The notes beneath the pieces are model-generated. The model did no database searches. It worked only from the letters and a program-made list of their open reading frames with translations, and was not told the origin of the DNA. Positions 23,560 through 33,450 of a DNA stretch of 64,000 nt are shown here, one piece after another; positions within the stretch are counted from its first letter, which is position 1; each line of letters starts with the position of its first letter. The position numbers and the translations under genes were made by a program. Source of the DNA: Armigeres subalbatus (lineage: Eukaryota > Arthropoda > Insecta > Diptera > Culicidae); assembly GCF_024139115.2 (NCBI RefSeq), contig NC_085139.1, forward strand, positions 1,984,001-2,048,000, given 5' to 3'.

Positions 23560-24840
23560 TGTCGACGAATGAATCTCCAAGAAAGTCAGGATTACGTAAC
23601 CGTCCCTTTACGGTGATTCCGAAAGCCTTTCGCAGAAGGCTGTGCGTGGCACGATTAGTCCCCGCTTCCCGATTAGTCCCTACCGAAGCTGACGATTCCA
23701 CTCCCGTATGAAGGGTTTGAAACTAGCCAGTGGAATCTATCACACGACATCATACTAGCAGATCCGCATTTCTACCAATCGTCGAGCATCGACATGATCA
23801 TCGGTGCCGAATCCGGCTCAGTGAAGAAGGTTCAACATTCCAAACCACGGTGTTCGGATGGATCGTGTCAGGTCTCACCTCTAGTACTTCAGTTTCCGTA
23901 CCTGCCGCCGCGAACACATTGTGCTCCACGGCGGAGCTTCAAGAGCAACTAGCTCGATTTTGGGAACTCGAAAGCTGCCAGCTAGGAAGTACTTATTCCA
24001 TAGAAGAATCTAAGTGTGAGGAAATCTTCAAGCAAACCACAACGAAGAAGGACGTCGTATGCTTACCGAAGACAAGGCACATCATTGAGTAATTAGGAGA
24101 GTCAAGACGCAGCGCAGAACGACGATTCATCAGTTTGGAGCGACGATTTGCCACAAATCCGCAGCTGAAGAAGTTGTACTGTGAATTCATAGAGGAATAC
24201 TCGTCAATGGGTCCTTTGAAGGAAGTCAGCGAACCACACCACGGTGTTCTGAAGCCGGACAGCACAACGAGCAAATTGCGCGTTGTGTTTGACGCATCGT
24301 GCAAAACTACTTCAGGCGCTTCACTCAATGATGGATTGATGGTCGGTCCCGTAGTCCAGGATGATCTCATCTCTATTCACGCTCGATTCCGACTGCATCG
24401 GAGTGGTATCAGAGATTGCAGCTTGTTCTATGGAGGAAGTCTTCAGAGCAACCCATTCAGACTTATCACCACATCAGCTCCGTTTCTCGCCACTCGTTGT
24501 CTTGTTCAACTAGCTGGAGACGGAGACTCCACACATTCAGTAGCAGCACGGGTGCTGCGTAAAGATTTTTATGTCGACGACATCATCACGGGCGTCGACA
24601 GTCCAGAGGAAGGCAAGAAGCTAGTCACAGAAATGGTTAGCCTGACAGACTCAGCTGGAATCTCGTTACGTAAATGGAACTCGAACTGTGAAGAAGTTCT
24701 AACCGAACTGAAGCCGCATCTTCGCGACAATCGAGAAGTATTCGAGATGGATCCTCCACCGCCAACCGCTACCGTCAAAACACTAGGCCTCGTCTGGTGT
24801 CCTTCCGCTGATGATTTCAGCTTCACTGTTCCAATGTAGA
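23560..24840 (+). pseudogene. BEL/Pao protease tail and reverse transcriptase (broken)
   Basis: Around 23750-23825 short frames read ILADPHFYQSSSIDMIIGAE, the end of a BEL-type retropepsin; the DTG-like active site would lie upstream and is not present. NTVFGWIVSG-type sequence (here TTVFGWIVSG) follows at about 23850, then LGESRRSAERRFISLERR just past a stop at 24090. The frame 24135-24839 holds the A17/RT signature LRVVFDASCKTTSG (about 24277) and the polymerase box FYVDDIITG (about 24567). The segment expected to contain the first catalytic Asp and the KMYRQ block is gone: sequence jumps from FRLHR to SAPFLATRCL across about 25 unrelated codons. It could not be an active polymerase. Confidence 0.85.
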
Positions 24841-25830
24841 GTACGACAACAGAGGTGACGAAGAGGACTGTTGTTTCCGATGCATCCAGATTGTTTGATC
24901 CATTAGGTTTGATTGGACCCGTAATCGTCGAAGCCAAGATTTTCATCTAAACGTTGTGGAAACTACAAGTCAGTTGGGACGATTTGCTTCCTGAAAACCT
25001 TCAAGTATTTTGGTTGAAGTATCGTAGGAACCTTGGTGCTTTGGAAACCATCTGAATTCCACGATGGGTCAACTACATTAAGGACTGTTTCTCAGTCGAA
25101 TGGCACGACTTCTGCGACGCTTCACATAGTGCATACGGTGCTTGTTTGTACCTGCGATGTACCACTTCTGATGGTTCTGTTCGTGTTCAGTTAATGATGT
25201 CGAAGTCCAGAGTGGCGCCACTGGAGGATTTGAAGAAGAAAAACGCAAGCTATCAACGCCCCGTCTCGAACTTTCGTCCGCACTGCTCCTCAGTCATCTT
25301 TACCCAGCCAAGCTACCCAATTGAAAATTCCGTCGTTTTTCTGGACTGATTCCAACATTGTTAAATTTTGGATTGCGTCGACTCCATCGCGATGGCAAAC
25401 CTTTGTCGCGAACAGAGTGTCCAAGATCCAGCACCTGACGAAAGGTGGTTTATGGAATCATGTCGCAGAAATCGAAAACCCAGCCGATGTTCAGCCATAT
25501 CAATCAGCCTCTCAATTGGAGTACCAATCACTTTGGTTTAACGGACCCGTTTGGTTGAGTCAAGAACAAAACTTCTGGCCCGTGACCGCTGAAGTTGCTG
25601 TTGAACCGCTAGATCCAGTTACCATTGAAGAACGAAAAATCGTAGCGCTCCCGTTGCAAGCATTTCCGCCAAGTGAAATATTCTGGTTACGCTCGTCGCT
25701 GTCGTCGTTAGTACGTTTGGTAGCTTGGATTCGTTGTTTCCACCACAATGTGCAGAGTGTCAACCGAGGCACTAGAAGGGTCGGATTAATCACCTCGCAA
25801 GAATATGAAGACGCCATGGCCTAGCTTTTC
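24841..25830 (+). pseudogene. BEL/Pao connection and RNase H domain (broken)
   Basis: The RT frame continues in phase past a stop at 24837 into ASRLFDPLGLIGPVIVEAK, a strong BEL/Pao signature. It then meets two more in-frame stops (about 24948 and 25051). RNase H begins at about 25102 with FHDFCDASHSAYGACLYL-type sequence (first acidic residue present). After a frameshift near 25320 it continues with FWTDSNIVKFWIASTPSRW (acidic residue present) and GGLWNHVAEIENPAD. About 60 expected residues between these blocks are scrambled or deleted. Confidence 0.85.
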
Positions 25831-25849
25831 GCAAGAGCTATCAAATCTG

Positions 25850-26440
25850 TCCAGTGGGACTCAAGTGGGATTCCTCCACCTTATCGCCATTGAATCCTAA
25901 GTTGCAGGGTGGAATACTTCGTGTTGGTGGACGGCTCCGGAACGCTGCTGTATCCGAGAATAGGAAACATCCAATGATCATTGACCATCGTCATCCTCTC
26001 GCTTCGCTGGTAATCCGCCACTATCATTTGAATATGCTTCACTCCGGACAACAAGTTGTCATTGGTTTTGGATCCCGAACATACGTAAACGGGTACGGAA
26101 GGTCTTGCATGGATGCGTCATGTGCTTCCGTATCAAACCCAGATGCCATGTGCAATTAATGGCAGAACTCCCGTCGGAAAGGGTGAACCCCGCTCCGCCG
26201 TTCCAGAAGGCTGGTGTCGTAGTCCTCCCGTGAAATGCTTCGTTGCTGTATTTGTGTGCCTCGTTGTGAGGGCAATCCACGTCGAACTTGTCGCAGATCT
26301 CACCACGGAGGCATTCCTGGTGGCACTTAAACGCTTCTCTGCTCGTCGAGGCCGCTCGGCCTTGATAATGTGCGACAATGCTAAGAACTTCGTCGGGGCC
26401 AAGCATGAACTTCGACGACTGTTGAATTTGTTTGAGTAGG
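25850..26440 (+). pseudogene. BEL/Pao integrase, zinc-binding and core parts (broken)
   Basis: The frame from 25854 gives GGILRVGGRLRNA, then HPMIIDHRHPLASLVIRHYH with the paired histidines of the HHCC domain. The cysteine half is frayed (CMDASCASVSNPDAMCN). The core resumes at about 26220 with VKCFVAVFVCLVVRAIHVEL and includes the second catalytic Asp in LIMCDNAKNFVGA (about 26368). The first catalytic Asp block is missing between the two. Confidence 0.85.
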
Positions 26441-27037
26441 AGCAGTTTCAGCTGAGGATATTGTATCTAAATTCATTCCAGCAAGGTCTCCAAACATCGG
26501 TGGTCTCTGGGAAGCAGCCATGAAGAGCTTCAAGACCACATTCAAAAAGGTCATCGGAACGCGAACGTTGCTGTACGACGAGATGCAGCCAGTTCACACT
26601 CAGATTGAGGCAGTGTTGAACTCTAGACCGCTTACGCCAATCAGTTATGATCCTGGAGACTTCGAAGCCCTTACTCCAGGACACTTCCTGGTGCAACATC
26701 CGTTGACAGCTATCGCTGAACCTTGTTTGGAAAATATTCCAACAAACCATCTTTCCGTCTGGCAGCGAGCCCAAGCGTATAGTCAGCAAATCTGGAAGAA
26801 GTACCTTTCTGACCTGCACAATCGGACGAAATGGACAAGGCGACGAGACAACTTAACTGTTTGAAGAATGGTTCTATAGATGGAACCTAGGTCGAATAAC
26901 CGAAGTGTTCCGAGGCTCTGATGACAACATCCGCGTGGTAGACGTGCGGACAAGCAGAGGAGTATACCGTAGATCAATCTCGAAGATTTGCATACTTCCG
27001 ATAAGGGACAACGCAAATTCTTCCAACGATGAGGCAT
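26441..27037 (+). pseudogene. BEL/Pao integrase end and DUF5641-like C-terminal domain
   Basis: Shifted frames give NIGGLWEAAMKSFKTTFKKV with the catalytic Glu (about 26500-26560), EAVLNSRPLTPISYDP, then HFLVQHPLTAI and QIWKKYLSDLHNRTKW of the DUF5641-type tail. The end RITEVFRGSDDNIRVVDVRT and YRRSISKICILPI is readable to a stop at 27037. This is the best preserved end of the element. Confidence 0.85.
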
Positions 27038-27040
27038 AAT

Positions 27041-27417
27041 TCGGCTCCACCGGTGGTGTTTCGGCACCCGTAGAGTTCCCAGTGGGCTCCGCATTCCACT
27101 GAGTCTTTATTTTCCATCATTTTTGCAAAAAGTAATCAAAGTTTCATACCCCATAGCCACTGTTCTACCCGCCGGGACACTCCTTTGTTTGATGCCAAGT
27201 CATCGTCAGTTCAAGAACTCATTCTGAAGTCCCACGTTCCGAGGTACAAGCATGTTTGGTGAAGGTAGATGTGTTCGTCCAGTCAAGATCCTGTGAAGTC
27301 CCGTCCGTCTATTCGGTGCTCCTAGCATCCCGCACGTTTTTGGGTTCATCGACTGAAGCGTATTTCGATACTGATACCGTCCATTTTGTCTTGGTACTAT
27401 CTGGCAACCCCACACTG
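27041..27417. other. Sequence 3' of the BEL/Pao pol, possibly LTR remnant
   Basis: By position this should be the polypurine tract and 3' LTR. I see no matching 5' copy upstream, so an LTR cannot be claimed. Confidence 0.3.
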
Positions 27418-27514
27418 CCCCAGTAACATTTTGGTTTTATGTTGGTTTTATAAAAGTCATGAAGAGCAAATAATGGTTTTCATGACCGTTATAAAACTTA
27501 AAATGATACTTGGG
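27418..27514. mobile_element. ~97-bp MITE, copy 1 ('cccagtaacatttt')
   Basis: Ends CCCAGTAACATTTT and AAAATGATACTTGGG are inverted with few mismatches. The interior has ggttttataaaagtcatg and its inverse catgaccgttataaaa. It is the same family as 28708-28802. Confidence 0.7.
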
Positions 27515-28335
27515 TGGTTTAGCATTCTCCTGCGTCAATCGGAGATTTGCCAACTCAACGATCGTTCCTGGTGTTATCTGGATCAGCCCATTGAAGCGGT
27601 ATGAGCTCACCGCAACCGACAGAATCTATCCCGGAATACTTTGGTTAGCAGTAGCGCCGGGAGTGGGTGGGACAGGTAGGACATGTCCTACGCATGAATT
27701 TTTCTGGGTGGGACAGTTAAAGCATTGTCCTACCCATGATTTTGGTAAGAACATATGAAGTCATTCGATGGTAACAAATTTTGTTTTAGCAGAAGGTTAA
27801 AGCGCTCAAAGATGTCTTCTTAGACTATAAACGTTTTACCGAGGTAAAATAGAAGTTGTAGAAATCTGCGAATATATTTTTTTAGAAGTTTTGATAAAGC
27901 ACGATTATTAGAAGCCCACGGAAAAACTTTTCTTCAAACCTTAATAGATCTTTTGAAATTTGAGAAACCAGAAACATACCGAAGTCCGCTCTAAATCTGA
28001 TCCGTAAGGAATTCTGAGCTCCCAAAACAGATTCTTTGGCAATCATGCGATTTTTGGTAGTTGAGTATTTTTTCAAATTTCTGTGACCCCTGACTTCTTT
28101 TTGAAGCTTTAATCGATAATGGAAAAGCAATATTTGTTCTGAAAATCGAGGAAATTTTCTCAAACTATATAAATATTCTGGACGTAAGAACTTTTCAAGT
28201 CCTGATTATTTTTTGAATTTGATCAAATGGCAAACATAACTTTCCCATAGCGAAATGGATTTCATATTAACATGGAACAGTTATGCTTTTAATGGTAGTA
28301 TTAAGTATAGTTAGAATGTGAATGGTTGCCCAATT
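27515..28335. other. No supported gene
   Basis: Contains a local direct repeat ggtgggacag/tgtcctac at 27665-27745 and otherwise unclassified AT-rich sequence. Confidence 0.4.
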
Positions 28336-28600
28336 CGTAGACAAGCTCAGTGGTCTAGTGGCTATCATTTCCGCCTATAAGCAGGAGGTCATGGGTTCGA
28401 TCACAGCCTTTACCTTTTCCTATTCTGTATGGCTTAGCTCTTTTTGTGTTTCACGTTTTACCAAAACTATTCCTACCATCATACCACACTAACTGTTCCA
28501 TAACCTCCCGTGGCACCGATGAGAAGACGTAGCTCCATTCTAAGTATAGATGTCCCAATTAATAATTCTTTTCCCTCCACCATTCACAAGAACGTAACCA
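28336..28600 (+). mobile_element. tRNA-derived SINE, copy 2
   Basis: The head gctcagtggtctagtggcta (A box within) and the B-box gggttcgatcac at 28393-28404 are followed by a body containing ggcttagctctttttgtgtt, shared with the copy at 23.34 kb. The promoter boxes are better preserved here. The 3' end is not sharply defined. Confidence 0.7.
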
Positions 28601-28707
28601 GGACAGATCTCAACTGTGCCTTGCTTCCATCTTAGAGATAGTGATTCGTCTAAAATAATTATTTGTGTAAACGGATGGAAGTGATGCTACTTCCATACAA
28701 TAGTCTA

Positions 28708-28802
28708 CCCAAGTAACATTTTTAATTTAATAACGATCTTCAAAACCATAATTTGCTTTCCATGACCTTCATAAAACCAGCATAAAACCAAAATGTTACT
28801 GG
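28708..28802. mobile_element. ~95-bp MITE, copy 2 ('cccaagtaacatttt')
   Basis: CCCAAGTAACATTTTT at the left and AAAATGTTACTGG at the right are inverted. The interior cataatttgctttccatgac resembles the copy at 27418-27514 in inverted orientation. Confidence 0.7.
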
Positions 28803-29815
28803 ACTGCCGTAATCTGAAAAAGTAACGTATGCGCCATTTTACAACATACATGTTTTCCATTTTTCTGTTAAAGAGTACGATGAGTACTACTCGTTAACAC
28901 AGTGGAGTAGGTTTGTAATACCTGCGAATTTATTTGAATCGCTTAATGTTACCGCTAATACCAGACTGTAGCCCAAATCGGCATTTTCCATTTGCCCTAC
29001 CCACGACTCGGAACGTGGATGCGCCTCTGTTGGTTAGTATGCAGCAGTTTTTCATGCGTTGGAACATCGAACCAACCCTGGAGGCGGCCGCGGAGGCCAT
29101 GGGAAGTCATTTTTGTTCTCGTTAATCCATTTAAAAAAGCACATGTCATATGTTCCAGCGAATGATGCCCGTTTCCCCGTTGACGTCGAGGACAACCACA
29201 GAACAGCTAACTACTGCATCGTCTATCAATGTCCGTCATCCGAAGACGGAATCGAGTGAACCCTGAAGGTGGCCACAGAAGCACACTACCAATTCGTCGT
29301 CATCAATCACTTCAAGACATCCGTCAGTCCAGTCAAGAAGCAAAGCCGAGATCCGAAGCAAAAATCCGTGCAGCGTTTCGTACCATCCATCGAAGTAAAT
29401 CATCGTCATCTACCAAGCCGCAGAACTGTAAAACCCGAAGCAGATGTCCGTCGAGATCACGAAGAATCCGTAGAAGTGTGTTTGATCCCGAAAAAAAGTT
29501 TGGTTAGTGACCGTGAAAAAGTGACTAGTGCCGTTTCAAGATACCGCGCAAACAGGAGGAATGCTGCACTATTATTTTATTCCGCATAATGCTGCATTAT
29601 CATTTGAGATATATAGAATATTTATGAAATATGCAAAAAATTCCACTGCCTACCGATGGGAACATGATGGCGATCCGATCCATTTACAGGCAAAATTTCA
29701 AGGATAAAAAGAACCACAGTATGTATCTTATCATCTGCGCGGGATAAAAAAGTTCTAGCTACAAGCATAAGAATAGTGCAAGATAGGGAACGTTCTTTCC
29801 ATCTTCCGATTACAA
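28803..29815. other. Unassigned coding-like sequence
   Basis: Plus-strand frames 28934-29125, 29059-29259 and 29269-29589 read as ordinary protein, for example FPVDVEDNHRTANYCIVYQC then, past a stop, TLKVATEAHYQFVVINHF. A position upstream of a BEL/Pao RT fragment would fit a gag-pol linker region of that element, but no zinc knuckle or protease motif is visible, so this is only a guess. Confidence 0.25.
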
Positions 29816-29922
29816 CCCTAGCAGCACACATGTTACATATAGGTTACTGCAGCTTATATGTAACCGGAATCAGTCACAATCAAGTTGCTGCAACCATTTT
29901 TGTCTGACTTGTGCTGCTCGGG
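29816..29922. mobile_element. 107-bp MITE with 'cccnagcagcaca' ends
   Basis: The 13-bp ends CCCTAGCAGCACA and TGTGCTGCTCGGG are inverted with one mismatch. The interior has tatatgtaacc and ttgctgcaac motifs. Partial relatives end at about 12495 and begin at about 17938. Confidence 0.65.
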
Positions 29923-30079
29923 AAGTCATACTAATAGGACGCCGGAGATCATCATCGGTATAGAGTGCGTCCATCCAATAAATGATACCCGAAAGGACTG
30001 AAACGATAGAACAGGTGATTCTTCATCTTGACACGTAGGCAGGGATCCGAGAGCTTCACCAATGGATGAATCAGTTCTT

Positions 30080-31752
30080 CGTTGCAAATAATGAAAACGG
30101 CTACTCGTCGTGTGAATGGAACTTTCGAAACTAATTTATTCTGGAGCCTGTTTTCTAGACAGGTACCCAATAGTACTACCCAGGTTGAAGCCACTGGAGA
30201 AGCGATTCAGCAAGGATCCGGATCCGACGAGGCGAAAAGGTACGCCAGATGTATGTTTTTGGACAGTGAAGTTTATCAAGATAAAACGAATCCACTCCAA
30301 TTCGGCAGCAGTATTTGTCAATATCGGAAAACCAGATGCACCAGCCTGAATCTTAAAAATTCTCATGGAACAGAGTGCGTTCTTCGATTGATTTGGAGAT
30401 CGAAAAAATACGTATTCACCTCCGATCTGAGCTATCCATCTAGGAAAGAAATCAAGAAGGTGATTGCAGATTCAACGGCACCCACCAAACTTTAGGTTCT
30501 GCGCAGCGTAATGTCGTTATACTACCCGTTGTATTATTCTTCCACTTCGTAATGCAACAGACCATATTAAAATACACATAAATATTGCAGAAGAGTTGTT
30601 ATAAAAATGGCGTTGTTGGTGTCTGTACATGCAGCGGCTAGGAGAAGGGACTGTGATTTCGTTGATGAAGATGTCGAGGCCTATTGATTTTTAGATGCCG
30701 AACATGGTCGGCGTCGTTATTAATCATTCGAACGTTTGAGTCACTGAAATGTTTGCAATGAGAATGTTTTACCAAACCCAGTCATCTATTCATTCGATTC
30801 TTTGTGCAATTTGACAGATTCTGGATAGTCAAAGCTAAGCCAAGTCACGTAATCAGTGGCCAGTGGTACCTTCCCAAAATGAAACTGAAACTGATCCACG
30901 CTCTGCGTTCCTAAAGCATGGAATAGTGTCTCAACCGTTGTTGGATTCCACCAGGTTCCAGGTTCCGTACTGCTCAAGTAGCAATCCTTCCTTGACCGTT
31001 CCCTGTTCTATTTCTTTGCTCAGCACTTTTTTTCTTTATTAGTGTGATTTTTCTTAATTTAGAGTTCATTACTATTGCATAGTACTTAAGAAGTGCAAAC
31101 TACCGACGAGCTAGTGTGTAGTTTGGTGAAGGGATGGGTCGCCTTGTCCACCTGCCTCGCAATGCGCGCCTCACTCAATTGTGCGTAATAGCCATACGGC
31201 GATGTTCCCTGGAAACTTTTTATAGCAACACTGGCACACACTTCTAGAGGGCAAACAATCTTCTGGCAAAGTAAAATCAGAGCGTCCACTGGGCAGTATT
31301 ATTTGCCAAATCCAATCCAAATCTACCGAGGCACATATCGGTGGTTTGAGGAGCGTTTCATTAAAATGGCTATGCAGGCTATTCCAGACAATTCTCATCA
31401 TCCAATCAAGGAAATTCTGAAAACGGTGGCCTTAGCAGCAGAATCAATAGTCAACTCCAGGCCGCATACCATTGGAATCATTGGAAGAAGAATTTCTAAT
31501 GCCAAACCAGTTCCTACTATTCGGCACAAAAGGCGTTACACAATCAGCAATACCAACGACTGTAACAGGAAATACTCTCCGGAATAGCTGGCGCCTTGCA
31601 CAATGCCTTGTTAATTTGTTCTGGTCCTGCTTGGCTCACGAATACTTGCTAACAACCAGGCGTACTGAATGTACTGGAGTCAGGTGACATCGTGCTGGTC
31701 GTTGATGAGGGGAAGCGAAATGCTACGAGAACGCGTAGCGAAAGTAGCAATT
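30080..31752 (+). pseudogene. Second BEL/Pao relic, 5' side of the Jockey insertion
   Basis: Two separated pol segments survive. At 30090-30240 short frames give TRRVNGTFETNLFW, then YPIVLPRLKPLEKRFSKDPD in another frame, matching the start of the BEL/Pao RT region. At 31300-31715 frames give FIKMAMQAIPDNSHHPIKEI, ESIVNSRPHT, FLLFGTKGVTQSAIPTTVTG, LRNSWRLAQCLVNLFW and finally GDIVLVVDEGKRNA, the integrase end and DUF5641-like tail. The intervening RT, RNase H and integrase core are absent or unrecognisable. The DUF5641-like part is interrupted at 31752 by a Jockey-clade element. Confidence 0.7.
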
Positions 31753-31766
31753 AGGTTCTGCAACAT
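31753..31766 (+). repeat. Left target-site duplication of the Jockey-clade element
   Basis: AGGTTCTGCAACAT, repeated exactly at 36334-36347 after the poly(A) tail. Confidence 0.9.
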
Positions 31767-32033
31767 CAGACCGCATCGTGCTTTCGTGCTGTGCGGTTCT
31801 TTCTCTCTTTGCGGAAGGAAGTTTTTAATACTACCCGAAGCTATTTTAATTTCAACGGTGCTTCTTAGCGCTATTTGTACCCACTGATCCCGTTACGATC
31901 TTTGCAAGGACCCGTGCCTTCGTTTTACGTTGGACCCGTTTGCGGAAGTAAAATTCCGACAAGCGGTGGTAATCCTGCAGGGACACCGTTCTGGGAAAAA
32001 ACCTCTTAGAAGGTCACGTCTCCACGCTCAGCA
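31767..32033 (+). promoter_or_regulatory. 5' UTR / internal promoter region of the Jockey-clade element
   Basis: This is the sequence from the insertion junction (cagaccgcatcgtgctttcg) to the ORF1 start. Jockey elements use an internal, TATA-less pol II promoter in this region (family knowledge). No individual promoter motif is claimed. Confidence 0.5.
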
Positions 32034-33450
32034 ATGAGCATTAATAAAAACAAGAGGAAGGGGGAGTCTCTGAATTCTCCACTTCCTTCAAAGAAACAAG
32101 GTTTCAAGACCGTCCTGCCAAAGCGCGGAAAAAATAGAAGGAAGCTGGAGAATTCAGATATTCCTTCTAACTCTAATATCGGAAATAATACTTCTCCAAT
32201 CGAACTGAGCAATCAGTTTGATTTGATAAATGATGAAATTGAGCAAATCGAATATACCTCTAGCCCAGGTGATTCGATTCATGCGAAAAAGCAAAGGATT
32301 CCGCCAATTGTGGTATCTGTTGCCGAGTTTTCTGGCTTCCGGAATGAGATTTTGAGTAACCTTCAGGGGATCAAGGTTTCATTTCAGATTGCTAGGAAGG
32401 GTGACTGCCGCGTTTTGCCGGGATCCTTTGACGATCGCAAACGTCTTATTCAGTATTTAACTGAGAAGCGCCATAAATTCTTCACATACGACGACAAAAC
32501 TGAGCGATTGTTCAAAGTCGTCTTGAAAGGTCTCCCAGTGATGTTAAATCACTGGATGAGATTAAATATGAAATTTCTCAATTACTTGGATTTTCACCAG
32601 TCCAAGTAATTAAGATGAAAAAGAAATCCCACTCTGGTACTTCCCAGAGGGGCATTTCTCAAGAATTTTATTTAGTTCATTTTAACAAAAGTGAACTAAA
32701 TAATTTGGTTTGGAAAAAGTTTGGAAAAGTCCTGTATTATGTCCCATATCCGTGTTACATGCGAACATTTCCGCAGGCCTGGGGGAAATTTCCAAAACCC
32801 CACTCAGTGCCGTAAGTGCCAAAAGTGGGGTCATGGAACCAAACATTGTCACATGGATGCTAAATGCATGATTTGTGGTGGAACCTCTCACGCCAAGGAC
32901 GCATGTCCTGTGAGAGAAGATTCCAATAAATTTAAATGTGCAAATTGTGGGGGCAATCATAAATCCAATTTCTGGGAATGCCCTCACGCAAAAAGTTTTG
33001 AATTCCGTGCAAAATTGATGACGGGAAATTCCAATCGGATCCCAGATTCGACGGGTAGAAATTTTTCAAACGCTCAAATTTCAGAAACCGGTTACCGGTC
33101 GAGCAATTCATACCCACCACAATTCACAAACAAATTTTGCCGCTCGTCAACGGGTAGCAAGCACTTCAGTAAATTCCAATTTTTCCAATGTACCTACGTA
33201 TGCAAATATCGCTGCTGGTAGACAAAATTTCTCTTCTCAAAATGAGGTTTATACCCATGCCCCAACGGAAAATAACGGTCATGTTGCCGATTCAGGTAGC
33301 ATGACTGCTTCCGATTTTGATTTTTAACTGAACAATTGCATCACATGATTGATGCAATGTTCAAAGCAAATACCATACCAGAAGCTGTTCAGGTTGGTAT
33401 AAAGTACACACAAAAATTGTTTTCGGACTCCGTTTCAATGGATCCAAATA
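32034..33450 (+). pseudogene. Jockey-clade ORF1 (gag-like, three CCHC knuckles), frameshifted
   Basis: The protein starts MSINKNKRKGE with a basic N-terminal region and a nuclear-import look. A middle region (VVSVAEFSGFRNEILSNLQG) follows, then three zinc knuckles at about 32813-32995: CRKCQKWGHGTKHC, CMICGGTSHAKDAC and CANCGGNHKSNFWEC. It would bind the element RNA and form the RNP. The frame changes near 32540 (before the segment read from 32615), near 32720 and again near 33180. An ORF1-like tail (LTEQLHHMIDAMFKANTIPE) runs on to about 33440. The start at 32034 is the first ATG after the UTR and precedes the conserved region. Confidence 0.85.

Larger units (their letters stand above)
23540..27040 (+). 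mobile_element. Degraded BEL/Pao LTR retrotransposon, pol region
   Basis: Recognisable domains appear in the BEL/Pao order: aspartic protease tail, Peptidase_A17/RT, RNase H, zinc-binding and catalytic integrase, and the DUF5641-type C-terminal domain, all on the plus strand. No gag or LTR could be defined. The coding frame is broken by nonsense codons and frameshifts throughout, so the element is dead. Partial entries below give the state of each domain. Confidence 0.9.

Noticed and set aside
27041..27420. 3' LTR of the BEL/Pao element
   Set aside because: No matching 5' LTR and no clear TG...CA boundaries.
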